Positions 16,844 through 25,770 of a stretch of DNA of 64,000 nt are shown one piece after another. Origin of the DNA: Clostridia bacterium (lineage in GTDB: Bacteria > Bacillota > Clostridia > Lachnospirales > Lachnospiraceae); NCBI GenBank assembly GCA_009929525.1, contig SAAH01000002.1:1-64000 (forward strand), given 5' to 3'. The notes under the pieces are model-generated. The model saw only the letters and a program-made list of their open reading frames with translations. It made no database searches and was not told where the DNA came from. Position 1 is the stretch's first letter. Every line of letters starts with the position of its first letter. The position numbers were made by a program, and so were the translations under genes.

Positions 16844-18863
16844 AGTTCTTGTATTTGCCGGAACGGTGGAAGGCCGGACGGTGGCGGAATATCTGAATCA
16901 GCATCGTATCCCTACAAGAGTCTGTGTGGCGACAGAATATGGAGAAAGCCTGCTCCCGCAGGGAGAAAACCTGATCATATCTCATGATCGGCTGACTTGC
17001 GAACAGATGGAAGAACTGATGCAGGAGATGAAGGATGGATTAGTGATCGATGCGACCCATCCTTATGCAGAAATTGTAACAGAGAATATCCAAAAAGCCT
17101 GTGAAAATACAAACACAAAATATTTTCGCGTAGTCAGGGGAGAAACTTCCATCGAGGACAGTATAAACCGCAGCAATGTAGTATATGTAAAAAATATACA
17201 TGAAGCAGTAGAATATCTGGAAGAGACGAAGGGCAACATCCTTGTGACCACCGGAAGTAAAGAATTAAGCAAATACACGGCGCTTGCTGATTATCAGGAG
17301 AGGATCTTTGCAAGAGTACTGTCTCTTGTGGAGGTGGTGAATTCCTGTTCTAAGCTTGGGATAGAAGGAAAACATCTCATCTGCATGCAGGGACCATTTT
17401 CTAAAGAAATGAATGTGGCGCTGATCCATCAGCTGGATATCTCCTGGATGGTTACGAAAGAATCTGGTGCGGCAGGAGGATTTTTAGAAAAATATCTTGC
17501 AGCGAAAGATACAGGATGTTCTCTTGTGATCATCGGAAGACCGAAAAAAGAAGAAGGAAGCAGTTTAGAAGAATGTCTGGGATATCTAAAGGACAGATTC
17601 GATATACAAGAGTCAGACAGTCCGGCTGAAAGTAGGCAGATATCTTTGGTTGGAATAGGTATGGGAACGGATGATACACTTACCATGGAAGCGAAAAAGG
17701 CTCTTGATGAGGCTCAGGTGATCATTGGTGCAGGCCGAATGCTCAAACAGATGGAAGAACATGGGAAAGTGCTATATAACGCATATAAACCGGAGGTGAT
17801 CTGTCAGTTTATCAAAGAGCATCCGCAGTTTCATAACATTGCGATCGCATTGTCTGGAGATGTGGGATTTTATAGTGGGGCTAAAAAGCTTATTTCTATG
17901 ATAAAAGAGGAGTTTCCGCAGGCGGAGAGAAAAGTATATTGCGGAATTTCATCTATGATTTATTTTTGCGGGAAGCTGGAGCTTCCATGGGATGATGTGA
18001 AACCAATAAGTCTCCATGGTCTGCAGAGAAACGTGGTGGGATTATTGAAAAATCATCCGAAAATATTTGCGATCGTTGGAGATGAAAGTGGTGCAGCAAA
18101 CGTATGTAAAAAACTTGTTTCCTATGGGATGGGTGATACGATCGTATCTGTTGGCGAACGTCTGTCCTATGCTGACGAAAAAATAGTCAGAGGATCGGCC
18201 AGAGATTTTCAGAACATAAAGACAGATGCATTAAGTGTCATACTTCTTGAAAACAGCAGCAAAATCACAAATATTGCAGTCCATGGAATACCAGATGAAG
18301 AATTTCTTCGGGACAAGGTTCCAATGACGAAAGAAGAAGTGAGAAGTATCTCTCTTTCGAAACTTCAATTGAAAGAAGATTCCGTGATCTATGATATCGG
18401 TGCAGGAACAGGATCAGTATCGATCGAGATGGCACTCCGGTCAGTGGATGGAATCGTATATGCGATAGAAAAGAAAGAAACAGCAATTGATCTGATCCGA
18501 AAGAATAAAGAAAAGTTCAGAGCAGATAATCTGGTGGTCATCGAAGGCCTGGCACCGGAAGCATGTGTGGAGCTTCCAGTACCAACCCACGCCTTTATAG
18601 GCGGTTCATCGGGGAATCTATGCGAAATCCTTGAACTGCTGCTTGCTAAGAATCCAAAGATCCGCGTGGTGATCAACTGTATTACTTTGGAGACGGTCAG
18701 TGAGGCGATAAGCGGCATCAAAGCTTTGCCTGTAACCGATATAGATATTGCACAGATAAATGTGGCAAAGGCCAAGAAAGCTGGAGCCTATCATTTGATG
18801 ATGGGACAAAATCCGGTTTATGTGATTTCATTTACAGGAAATGTTGGAGATGCAGAGGAGTAA
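16836..18863 (+). CDS. cbiJET: CbiJ-CbiE-CbiT triple fusion for precorrin-6 reduction, methylation and decarboxylation
   Basis: A 675-residue fusion. Residues 1-255 are CbiJ/CobK, cobalt-precorrin-6A reductase (MYKVLVFAGTVEGRTVAEYL start; IDATHPYAE about 69-77; MQGPFSKEMN about 188). Residues 268-470 are CbiE, which methylates C5 (SLVGIGMGTDDTLTMEAK; ALSGDVGFYSGA). Residues 484-675 are CbiT, which methylates C15 and decarboxylates (DEEFLRDKVPMTKEEVRS; DIGAGTGSVSIEMA as SAM loop). CbiE-CbiT fusion equals CobL and is common; addition of CbiJ in front is less so. All key motifs are present. It overlaps cbiH by 8 nt. Confidence 0.94.
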   Translation: MYKVLVFAGTVEGRTVAEYLNQHRIPTRVCVATEYGESLLPQGENLIISHDRLTCEQMEELMQEMKDGLVIDATHPYAEIVTENIQKACENTNTKYFRVVRGETSIEDSINRSNVVYVKNIHEAVEYLEETKGNILVTTGSKELSKYTALADYQERIFARVLSLVEVVNSCSKLGIEGKHLICMQGPFSKEMNVALIHQLDISWMVTKESGAAGGFLEKYLAAKDTGCSLVIIGRPKKEEGSSLEECLGYLKDRFDIQESDSPAESRQISLVGIGMGTDDTLTMEAKKALDEAQVIIGAGRMLKQMEEHGKVLYNAYKPEVICQFIKEHPQFHNIAIALSGDVGFYSGAKKLISMIKEEFPQAERKVYCGISSMIYFCGKLELPWDDVKPISLHGLQRNVVGLLKNHPKIFAIVGDESGAANVCKKLVSYGMGDTIVSVGERLSYADEKIVRGSARDFQNIKTDALSVILLENSSKITNIAVHGIPDEEFLRDKVPMTKEEVRSISLSKLQLKEDSVIYDIGAGTGSVSIEMALRSVDGIVYAIEKKETAIDLIRKNKEKFRADNLVVIEGLAPEACVELPVPTHAFIGGSSGNLCEILELLLAKNPKIRVVINCITLETVSEAISGIKALPVTDIDIAQINVAKAKKAGAYHLMMGQNPVYVISFTGNVGDAEE

Positions 18864-18867
18864 AGAG

Positions 18868-20238
18868 ATGAGAGACGACAGAAAGATTCCAAGATTTCTT
18901 ATAGGGGCATCAGCGAGCGGGAGCGGTAAGACTCTGATCACTTGTGGAATACTGCAGGTGTTAAAAAACAGAGGATTGTCTGTCGCATCCTTCAAGTGTG
19001 GTCCGGACTACATAGATCCGATGTTTCACAGCCGTGTGATAGGGACAAAAAGCAGAAATCTGGATACCTTCTTCACAGGAGAGGACACTGTAAGATATCT
19101 TCTGGCAAAAAATAGCAGGGAATGTGATATTTCAGTCATCGAAGGGGTGATGGGGTATTACGATGGGCTTGCCGGAATATCGGAGAGTGCCAGTGCATAT
19201 GATGTGGCACAAAAAACAAAGACGCCGGCAGTTTTTGTGGTGAATTGTAAAGGAATGAGTGTTTCTGTGGTACCATTTATCAAAGGCTTTTTAGAATATA
19301 AGGAAGAAAGCATGATCAAGGGAATTATCCTCAATCAGGTTTCACCTATGCTGTACCCTAGAATGAAAAAAATGATAGAGGATAATCTCCCGGTTAAAGT
19401 TTTTGGATATGTGCCAACAGTAAAGGATTGTGTGTTGGAAAGCCGTCATCTGGGACTGGTGATGCCGCAGGAGATACAAGATCTGCAAATAAAACTTCAG
19501 GAATTTGCAGCTGTAATTGAAAAAACGATAGATATTGAGGGACTGATAAGACTGGGAGATACAGCGACTGGGTATGAACAGGTGCAGGCACCAAAGATTT
19601 ATCATACATCGAATAAGATAAGACTGGCAGTGGCAAAGGATGAGGCTTTTTGTTTCTTCTATGAAGATAATCTGGAACTGCTGCGGGAGATGGGTGCTGA
19701 ACTGGTGGAATTTTCCCCTGTTCATGACAGACGTCTTCCAGACAACATACAGGGAATGATACTAAATGGCGGTTATCCGGAGCTTTACGGTAAAGTACTG
19801 AGTGAAAATAAAGAGATGAAAACATCCATATATCATGCATTGAAGGAGGGGCTTCCTTTTACTGCTGAGTGCGGTGGTTTTATGTATCTTCATGAAGAGA
19901 TGGAAGATATTGAGGGAAAGAGCTGGCCGATGGTTGGATTTATTAGTGGAAGATCCTATCGAACACCCCGCCTTACCAGATTTGGCTATATTACGATGGA
20001 GGAGGGAAAGGTTTTTGGAACTTTGCCAGGGGATATAAGAGCGCATGAATTCCATTATTTTGACTCGGAAAATTGCGGAGAGGCTTTCAAAGCAAAGAAG
20101 CCGCTGAGCGAAAGGTCATGGACATGTGTACATAGTACTGCTCAATATATGGCAGGGTTTCCACATTTATATTATTACAGTAATCTGAAAGTGCCGGAAG
20201 CTTTTTTGAGGGCATGTGAAGAAAGGACAGGAAGATGA
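18868..20238 (+). CDS. cbiA: Cobyrinic acid a,c-diamide synthase CbiA
   Basis: CbiA uses glutamine and ATP to amidate the a and c side chains of cobyrinate. The 456-residue protein has the P-loop-like ASASGSGKTLITCGI (about 13-27), KCGPDYIDPMFH (about 43-54), a central linker, and a class I glutamine amidotransferase-like domain with TAECGGFMYL (about 332-341; the Cys is the nucleophile) and a late HEFHYF (about 393-398). The ATG at 18868 follows GAGGAG by 7 nt. The stop overlaps cobT by 4 nt. Confidence 0.96.
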   Translation: MRDDRKIPRFLIGASASGSGKTLITCGILQVLKNRGLSVASFKCGPDYIDPMFHSRVIGTKSRNLDTFFTGEDTVRYLLAKNSRECDISVIEGVMGYYDGLAGISESASAYDVAQKTKTPAVFVVNCKGMSVSVVPFIKGFLEYKEESMIKGIILNQVSPMLYPRMKKMIEDNLPVKVFGYVPTVKDCVLESRHLGLVMPQEIQDLQIKLQEFAAVIEKTIDIEGLIRLGDTATGYEQVQAPKIYHTSNKIRLAVAKDEAFCFFYEDNLELLREMGAELVEFSPVHDRRLPDNIQGMILNGGYPELYGKVLSENKEMKTSIYHALKEGLPFTAECGGFMYLHEEMEDIEGKSWPMVGFISGRSYRTPRLTRFGYITMEEGKVFGTLPGDIRAHEFHYFDSENCGEAFKAKKPLSERSWTCVHSTAQYMAGFPHLYYYSNLKVPEAFLRACEERTGR

Positions 20239-21287
20239 CTAATTTGGAGAAAATGTTGGAGAAGATCCAGCCGGTGAGCCTGGAAGCAGTTGAACGGGCA
20301 TGGAATCACTGGAATAATATAGCTATCCCGCTCCACAGCCTGGGCAGACTGCAGGATACGGTAGTCCGTATCGCAGGGATGACTCGTTCGGAGAAAGTGG
20401 ATCTTAAGAAAAAGGCCCTCATCGTAATGTGTGCCGATAACGGAGTGGTGGAAGAAGGAGTTACCCAGTCGGGGCAGGAAGTGACGAAGATCGTAGCAGA
20501 GAATTTTCTTCAGGAAAAAGCAACTGCAAGCATCCTCTGTCGTAAGGCAGGAGCAGATATTTTCCCGGTTGATATCGGTGTTGCATCCGATACTATTCTC
20601 ATCAACCATAAGATAGCTTATGGAACCAAAAATATGGCAAAGGAACCGGCGATGACAAGACAGCAGGTTTGTGATGCGATAGAAGTAGGAATCTCCATGG
20701 TGGGCGAACTGAAAGAAAAAGGATATGGGATCATAGCTACCGGTGAGATGGGGATAGGTAATACTACGACCAGCAGTGCGATAACCGCTGTTTTACTGGA
20801 TGCGGAACCTGAGAAGGTAACAGGAAAGGGAGCAGGATTATCAAGCAAAGGACTGGAAAAGAAGATCAATACAATAAAAAATGCGATAAAATCACATCAG
20901 CCGGATAAGAATGATGTAGTGGATGTGATTGCAAAGGTTGGTGGTTTTGATATTGCAGGACTTACCGGTGTGTTTTTGGGAGGTGCTTTATATCAGATAC
21001 CGATCGTGGCAGACGGGTTCATATCCTGCACGGCAGCATTATGTGCTGTCAGGTTAAATGCGCTGGTAAAAGATTATGTGATAACTTCTCACAAGTCAAA
21101 GGAACCGGCGACGAACATGATCCTTGCGGCATTGGGTATCCCTGTATTTCTTGATTGCGATATGTGTTTGGGAGAGGGATCCGGAGCAGTGACGATTTTC
21201 CCGATCCTTGATATGGCACTTGCTGTCTATAACAGTATGAGCACTTTTGATGATAACGAGATGGAGCATTATGTGCCGCTGGCTTAG
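20235..21287 (+). CDS. cobT: Nicotinate-nucleotide:dimethylbenzimidazole phosphoribosyltransferase CobT
   Basis: CobT activates the lower-ligand base by making alpha-ribazole phosphate. The 350-residue protein shows PLHSLGRLQD (about 31-40), MCADNGVVEEGVTQSG (about 63-78), GEMGIGNTTTSSA (about 170-182), and near the C terminus DCDMCLGEGSGA, whose Glu is the catalytic base of the family. No dimethylbenzimidazole synthesis gene (bza or bluB) lies in the window, so the base may be scavenged or made elsewhere. An 86-nt gap follows before cobU. Confidence 0.97.
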   Translation: MTNLEKMLEKIQPVSLEAVERAWNHWNNIAIPLHSLGRLQDTVVRIAGMTRSEKVDLKKKALIVMCADNGVVEEGVTQSGQEVTKIVAENFLQEKATASILCRKAGADIFPVDIGVASDTILINHKIAYGTKNMAKEPAMTRQQVCDAIEVGISMVGELKEKGYGIIATGEMGIGNTTTSSAITAVLLDAEPEKVTGKGAGLSSKGLEKKINTIKNAIKSHQPDKNDVVDVIAKVGGFDIAGLTGVFLGGALYQIPIVADGFISCTAALCAVRLNALVKDYVITSHKSKEPATNMILAALGIPVFLDCDMCLGEGSGAVTIFPILDMALAVYNSMSTFDDNEMEHYVPLA

Positions 21288-21373
21288 CTGGTGTCTTGGC
21301 ATTATTTTGAATATCACATGGTCGGTACCTTGTACTGGTGTTGGATCAATATGAGAGATGGAGAACTAAAAAG

Positions 21374-21886
21374 ATGTTTCATTTGATAACAGGAGGAAGC
21401 GGAAGTGGAAAATCTGCTTTTGCGGAAAGCTGCATCCTTGATTTTCAGGGGAAAAACAGAATATACATTGCGACTATGTTTCCTTTTGACGAGGAAAGCC
21501 ATGTAAGGATACAAAGACATCGTAAGATGAGAAAAGAAAAATCATTTTCTACGATCGAATGTTATACCGGAATAGTAAAACTGGAGATTTCGCCGGATGC
21601 AGATATATTGCTTGAGTGTATGTCGAACCTTACGGCAAATGAAATGTATCAGGAAAATGGAGCAAAGGATCAGTGTGTGCCGCAGATATTGGCAGGGATC
21701 GATCATTTGATCACTCAGGCAAGGAATCTTGTTGTTGTGACCAATGAAGTTTTTTCGGACGGCAGACATTATGAGGAAGAAACAGAAAAATACCTGTATA
21801 ATCTGGGGCGGATCAATTGTGAGATGAGTAAGATGGCAGACAGGGTCACGGAGGTTGTATATGGGATCCCGGTCAGATTAAAGTAA
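21374..21886 (+). CDS. cobU: CobU-like adenosylcobinamide kinase/guanylyltransferase, copy 1
   Basis: CobU phosphorylates adenosylcobinamide and transfers GMP to it. This 170-residue protein has an intact P-loop GGSGSGKS (7-14) and the VRIQRHRKMR segment (44-53), where His49 matches the guanylylated His of Salmonella CobU. The later family motif V-T-N-E-V-G-x-G-I-V-P is altered to VTNEVFSDG (122-130). The start is set at 21374 because the GGSGSGKS loop should be near the N terminus. A second, shorter CobU-like gene lies two genes downstream; the two may split the CobU functions. Confidence 0.83.
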   Translation: MFHLITGGSGSGKSAFAESCILDFQGKNRIYIATMFPFDEESHVRIQRHRKMRKEKSFSTIECYTGIVKLEISPDADILLECMSNLTANEMYQENGAKDQCVPQILAGIDHLITQARNLVVVTNEVFSDGRHYEEETEKYLYNLGRINCEMSKMADRVTEVVYGIPVRLK

Positions 21887-21908
21887 ACAGTCGCGAGGAG
21901 CAGATGGT

Positions 21909-22676
21909 ATGAAAAAGATATATAATAGTTTTTTAATTGCATTTTCCATGTTTTCAAAGATTCCTATGCCGCAGTGTGAGTGGACGGAAAAAAACATGGC
22001 ATATGCAATGTGTTTCTTTCCGTGGGTTGGAGCGGTGATAGGGGCATTGACATGGGCATTTGGCATGTTTGGCATGAAAATCGGGCTGACGGAAGTTTTT
22101 TATACGGTGATCCTGGTATTGATTCCGTGGCTGATCACTGGAGGGATTCATCTGGATGGACTTTTGGATACGGCAGATGCGATGAGTTCTTATCAGGAGA
22201 GGGAGAGGCGGCTTGAGATACTGAAAGACTCCAATTCAGGAGCATTTGCAGTGATCACGTGTGTTGTGTATTTTATGTTTTACTATGGCGTATATAGTCA
22301 GGTGAGTGCCCGGGCACTTCCTATCATTGGACTTAGTTTTATTTTGTCAAGGACATTGAGTGCACTCGCGATCGTTACATTTCCAAAGGCAAAAAAAACA
22401 GGATCAGTATCTGCGATGGCACAGGGTGCACAGGATAAACAGGTAAAAACTATCATGATACTCTATCTTATCCTGATATTTGCTGGTATGATAGTAATAG
22501 ATTGGAAGTTGGGGATCGTCTGTCACGGGACAGCATGGATCATCTATGGACTTTATTACAAAAAGTCGATGAAATACTTTGGCGGGACAACAGGAGATCT
22601 GGCAGGATGTTTCTTGTCAGTTTGTGAACTTATGATGGCCTGTGTGACAGTATTATCGGTTTTAGTCCTGTCATAG
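21909..22676 (+). CDS. cobS: Adenosylcobinamide-GDP ribazoletransferase CobS
   Basis: CobS is the integral membrane enzyme that joins adenosylcobinamide-GDP to alpha-ribazole (phosphate). The 255-residue protein has several membrane helices, the N-terminal FSMFSKIPMP segment (13-22), and the metal-binding GGIHLDGLLDTADAM signature (about 77-91), followed by KDSNSGAFAV (about 104-113). A late GTTGDLAGC block (near residue 225) is also typical. GAGGAG precedes the ATG. Flanked on both sides by CobU-like genes. Confidence 0.96.
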   Translation: MKKIYNSFLIAFSMFSKIPMPQCEWTEKNMAYAMCFFPWVGAVIGALTWAFGMFGMKIGLTEVFYTVILVLIPWLITGGIHLDGLLDTADAMSSYQERERRLEILKDSNSGAFAVITCVVYFMFYYGVYSQVSARALPIIGLSFILSRTLSALAIVTFPKAKKTGSVSAMAQGAQDKQVKTIMILYLILIFAGMIVIDWKLGIVCHGTAWIIYGLYYKKSMKYFGGTTGDLAGCFLSVCELMMACVTVLSVLVLS

Positions 22677-22687
22677 GGAGGTAGGAT

Positions 22688-23068
22688 ATGATATTAGTGA
22701 TAGGCGGAGCGTATCAGGGAAAGCGGGCATATGCTTCAGAAAAATATGACATTGAAGAGAAGGATTGGACAGATGGAGAAAACTGCACGGAAGATGATAT
22801 TTTGTGCAGCAGGGCAGTCTACAATTTTCATATATATATTCGGCGACAGGCAGAGTCAGGCATAGATATGACAAAGCTGGCAGAAAAAATCAAAAAGAAA
22901 AATCCGAAACTTATCATTGTAACAGATGAGGTGGGTTATGGGATCGTACCCATGGAAGCTATGGAGCGGACATGGAGAGAAGCTTGTGGACGTGTGTGTA
23001 CTGTGCTGGCTTCGTATGCTGATGAAGTGATCCGTATCAGCATGGGCATAGGGCAGAAGATAAAATAG
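22688..23068 (+). CDS. Short CobU-like protein, copy 2
   Basis: A 126-residue protein related to CobU. The P-loop is GGAYQGKR (6-13), with Arg in place of the usual Ser/Thr. The guanylylation His region is missing. The characteristic CobU motif VTDEVGYGIVP (78-88) is kept, followed by the ERTWREACGR helix. Thus it keeps what copy 1 has lost and lacks what copy 1 has. It could form a complex with copy 1, act as an altered kinase, or be an accessory protein. A GGGAGG ribosome site supports expression. Family membership is clear; exact activity is not. Confidence 0.75.
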   Translation: MILVIGGAYQGKRAYASEKYDIEEKDWTDGENCTEDDILCSRAVYNFHIYIRRQAESGIDMTKLAEKIKKKNPKLIIVTDEVGYGIVPMEAMERTWREACGRVCTVLASYADEVIRISMGIGQKIK

Positions 23069-23082
23069 CGGAGGAAGAACAG

Positions 23083-23679
23083 ATGAAGATATATCTTATC
23101 CGCCATGGAGAGACCATGGGAAACAGTGAGGAACGTTACATCGGAAGAACAGATGAGCCTTTGCTGGATGAAGAAAAAATCAGGCTGCAAAATAAAGTGA
23201 TCCCTAAGGTGGAGACCGTATTTGTAAGTCCCATGCTCCGATGCCGCCAGACGGCAAACCTGCTTTTTCCAAAACAGCCGGTTAGGATCATGGAAGAACT
23301 GGCAGAGTGCGATTTTGGAGAATTTGAAAATAAAAACTGGAAAGAACTGACAGATGATCCACAGTATCAGGAATGGATAGATAGTAATGGGACACTGCCG
23401 TTTCCAGGAGGGGAAGACCCGATGAAGTTTAAGGAGAGATGCTGTCGTGCCTTTGCGAAAGCGGTGTCTGAATGTTTTAAAGAAAAGATAGAGACGGCAG
23501 CTTTTGTGATCCATGGGGGGACCATCATGAGCATCCTTGAACGATATGCAGTTCCTCAAAAGGAATTTTACGATTGGCATGTGAAAAATGGAGAGGGATA
23601 TCAGATTGAAATTCTTTCATCCCTGTGGACTTCATCGAGAAGAGAGATATACCAGGTGATTTCTGAAAAATATGAATAA
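23083..23679 (+). CDS. cobC: Histidine phosphatase, likely alpha-ribazole phosphatase CobC
   Basis: CobC removes phosphate from alpha-ribazole 5'-phosphate or from cobalamin 5'-phosphate. The 198-residue protein starts MKIYLIRHGET (His8 is the phospho-acceptor of the RHG motif) and has VSPMLRCRQTA (about residues 48-58), ELAECDFGEFENK (about 76-88) and FVIHGGTIMSIL (about 144-155), the standard histidine phosphatase layout. The ribazole-specific call comes from its place between cobU/cobS and cbiB. A GGAGG site precedes the ATG. Confidence 0.88.
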   Translation: MKIYLIRHGETMGNSEERYIGRTDEPLLDEEKIRLQNKVIPKVETVFVSPMLRCRQTANLLFPKQPVRIMEELAECDFGEFENKNWKELTDDPQYQEWIDSNGTLPFPGGEDPMKFKERCCRAFAKAVSECFKEKIETAAFVIHGGTIMSILERYAVPQKEFYDWHVKNGEGYQIEILSSLWTSSRREIYQVISEKYE

Positions 23680-23701
23680 CAGGAAGGGTTAGGGAAAGGA
23701 T

Positions 23702-24682
23702 ATGAGATTGAGTTTACTTGCGGTGGGTTTGGGATTCCTTCTGGATCTGTTGTTTGGGGATCCAAGGTGGCTGTATCATCCTGTACGGATCATAGGAAAA
23801 GGGATCACTTTATTTGAAAAGATATTAAGAGGGATATTTCCAAAGTCAAAAATGGGTGAGAGGATAGCAGGTATCCTGCTGGTGATCTTTATTGTGATTT
23901 TTTCAGCAGGTATTCCTTTTGTGATTCTTTCTTTGGCGTATGGATATCAGGTATGGCTGGGAACTGCCATCGAAGCATTTATGTGTTATCAGCTCTTGGC
24001 GACCAGATCACTGAAAGATGAAAGCAAAAAAGTATATGATGCACTGAAAAAGGGCGATATCGTAAAAAGTCGCCGTGCGGTTTCTATGATCGTTGGAAGG
24101 GACACCCAGGAGCTTGATGAACAGGGAGTAACAAAGGCCGCCGTTGAGACTGTGGCGGAAAATACTTCTGATGGGATCATTGCACCTTTGCTGTACATGG
24201 TCATAGGCGGTGCGGTCTTGGGATTTGCATATAAAGCGATCAATACCATGGACTCTATGGTTGGATACAAAAATGACAAGTACAGATATTTTGGAACAGC
24301 AGCAGCACGGCTTGATGATGTGGTGAATTATATACCGGCAAGGTTAGCAGCATGGATCATGATTCTTGCAGCATATACCAATGGAATGAATGGAAAGCAG
24401 GCCATGAAAATATATCGCAGGGACAAAAATAAACATGCCAGTCCAAATTCAGCCCATACAGAGGCCGTTATGGCAGGTGCACTGGAGATTCAGTTGGCGG
24501 GAGATGCCTGGTACTTTGGAAAGCTGCACAAAAAGAAATTTATCGGTGATCCCATAAGGCCAGTAGAGATAGAAGACATCCTAAGGTCTCATGAATTGAT
24601 GTATGCAACTGCGGTTCTTGCATTCTTGATATTTGGAACGATAAGAACCTTGATAGAGATGGCGGGTTTCTTTTTTGGATAG
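23702..24682 (+). CDS. cbiB: Adenosylcobinamide-phosphate synthase CbiB
   Basis: CbiB is a membrane protein that attaches aminopropanol (or its phosphate) to cobyric acid. The 326-residue sequence has the N-terminal LLDLLFGDPRWLYHPVRIIG (about 13-32), AVETVAENTSDGIIAPL (about 147-163), NTMDSMVGYKNDKY (about 181-194) and the SPNSAHTEAVMAGAL segment (about 246-260), all highly conserved in CbiB/CobD. Precedes the threonine-phosphate decarboxylase that makes its substrate. Confidence 0.96.
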   Translation: MRLSLLAVGLGFLLDLLFGDPRWLYHPVRIIGKGITLFEKILRGIFPKSKMGERIAGILLVIFIVIFSAGIPFVILSLAYGYQVWLGTAIEAFMCYQLLATRSLKDESKKVYDALKKGDIVKSRRAVSMIVGRDTQELDEQGVTKAAVETVAENTSDGIIAPLLYMVIGGAVLGFAYKAINTMDSMVGYKNDKYRYFGTAAARLDDVVNYIPARLAAWIMILAAYTNGMNGKQAMKIYRRDKNKHASPNSAHTEAVMAGALEIQLAGDAWYFGKLHKKKFIGDPIRPVEIEDILRSHELMYATAVLAFLIFGTIRTLIEMAGFFFG

Positions 24683-24726
24683 ACCAAAAGCAGTGCAATT
24701 ATAACTTATGGATGAAGGAGACAGTA

Positions 24727-25770
24727 ATGAAAAAGTACATACATGGAGGAGACATATACCGTCATCCGGATGCACTTGATTTTTCAGCAAATATTAATCC
24801 GTTGGGCACACCATTGTCCGTGGTGGAAGCGGCACAAAAAAGCATGTTTGATATCAGTCATTACCCGGATGCTTATCAGGAAAAATTAAAGACTGCCCTT
24901 GCACAGTACGAGGACGTTCCGGAGGAGTGGCTGATTTGTGGAAATGGTGCGGCTGAACTTATATTTACATTGGTTCAGGCCATACGCCCCCAAAAAGCGT
25001 TTATTCTGGCACCAACCTTTGCGGAATATGAGCAGGCACTGCGTGGGGTGGACTGCGAGATATACTATGAAACCTTGAAAAAAGAAAATAATTTTCAATT
25101 GGAGGAAAATTTTGTTGAAAAATTAAATCCTGAGATTGATATTCTCTTTTTGTGTAATCCCAATAATCCTACGGGATTATTGATCGATCATGATCTGCTG
25201 GAACGCATCGTAAGACGCTGCCAGCAGGAAAGGATCTGGCTGGTGGTTGATGAATGTTTTATTGATTTTGTATCAGAGCCAGAAAAAGAAACGTTAAAAA
25301 ATATGATCAGCACATGTGATAATCTATTTATCTTAAAGGCATTTACAAAAAGATATGCGATGGCTGGTCTTCGTCTCGGGTACGGTATTACTGCCCAGAG
25401 AAGTCTGATGAATGCGATGGAACAGCGTATGCAGCCATGGAATGTATCGATTCCGGCGCAGGAGGCGGGTACTGCAGCCTTAAAAGAAAGTGCTTACGTT
25501 GACAGGGCGAGGAAGATCGTGGACGAGGAAAAAAAGTATTTGAAACAGGAATTAACGACCTTGGGATATACGGTTTATGATTCCAGGGCCAATTACATTT
25601 TCTTTTTTGGAAAGGCATCTCTTAGGGATGATTTGCTGAAAGAGAATATATTGATCCGTGACTGCAGCAATTATCCGGGACTTTCAGAAGGATATTTTAG
25701 AATCGCTGTGAGGACACACGAAGAAAATGAAAAACTGGTTGCAGCGATGTGGAAAGTGAGGAAAAGATAA
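24727..25770 (+). CDS. cobD: L-threonine-O-3-phosphate decarboxylase CobD
   Basis: A PLP enzyme of the aminotransferase fold that makes (R)-1-amino-2-propanol phosphate for the cobalamin side chain. The 347-residue protein starts [20 protein letters not shown], with the HGGD start seen in CobD, then [19 protein letters not shown] (about 141-150), VVDECFIDF (about 174-182), and the PLP-lysine segment [17 protein letters not shown] (about 203-219). AAGGAG ends about 7 nt before the ATG at 24727. Overlaps cbiP by one base (TAATG). Confidence 0.94.
   Translation: MKKYIHGGDIYRHPDALDFSANINPLGTPLSVVEAAQKSMFDISHYPDAYQEKLKTALAQYEDVPEEWLICGNGAAELIFTLVQAIRPQKAFILAPTFAEYEQALRGVDCEIYYETLKKENNFQLEENFVEKLNPEIDILFLCNPNNPTGLLIDHDLLERIVRRCQQERIWLVVDECFIDFVSEPEKETLKNMISTCDNLFILKAFTKRYAMAGLRLGYGITAQRSLMNAMEQRMQPWNVSIPAQEAGTAALKESAYVDRARKIVDEEKKYLKQELTTLGYTVYDSRANYIFFFGKASLRDDLLKENILIRDCSNYPGLSEGYFRIAVRTHEENEKLVAAMWKVRKR

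Noticed and set aside
23083..23679. Phosphoglycerate mutase for glycolysis
   Set aside because: The RHG fold is shared, but the gene lies inside the cobalamin operon between CobU-like and CbiB genes, so alpha-ribazole phosphatase is the better call.
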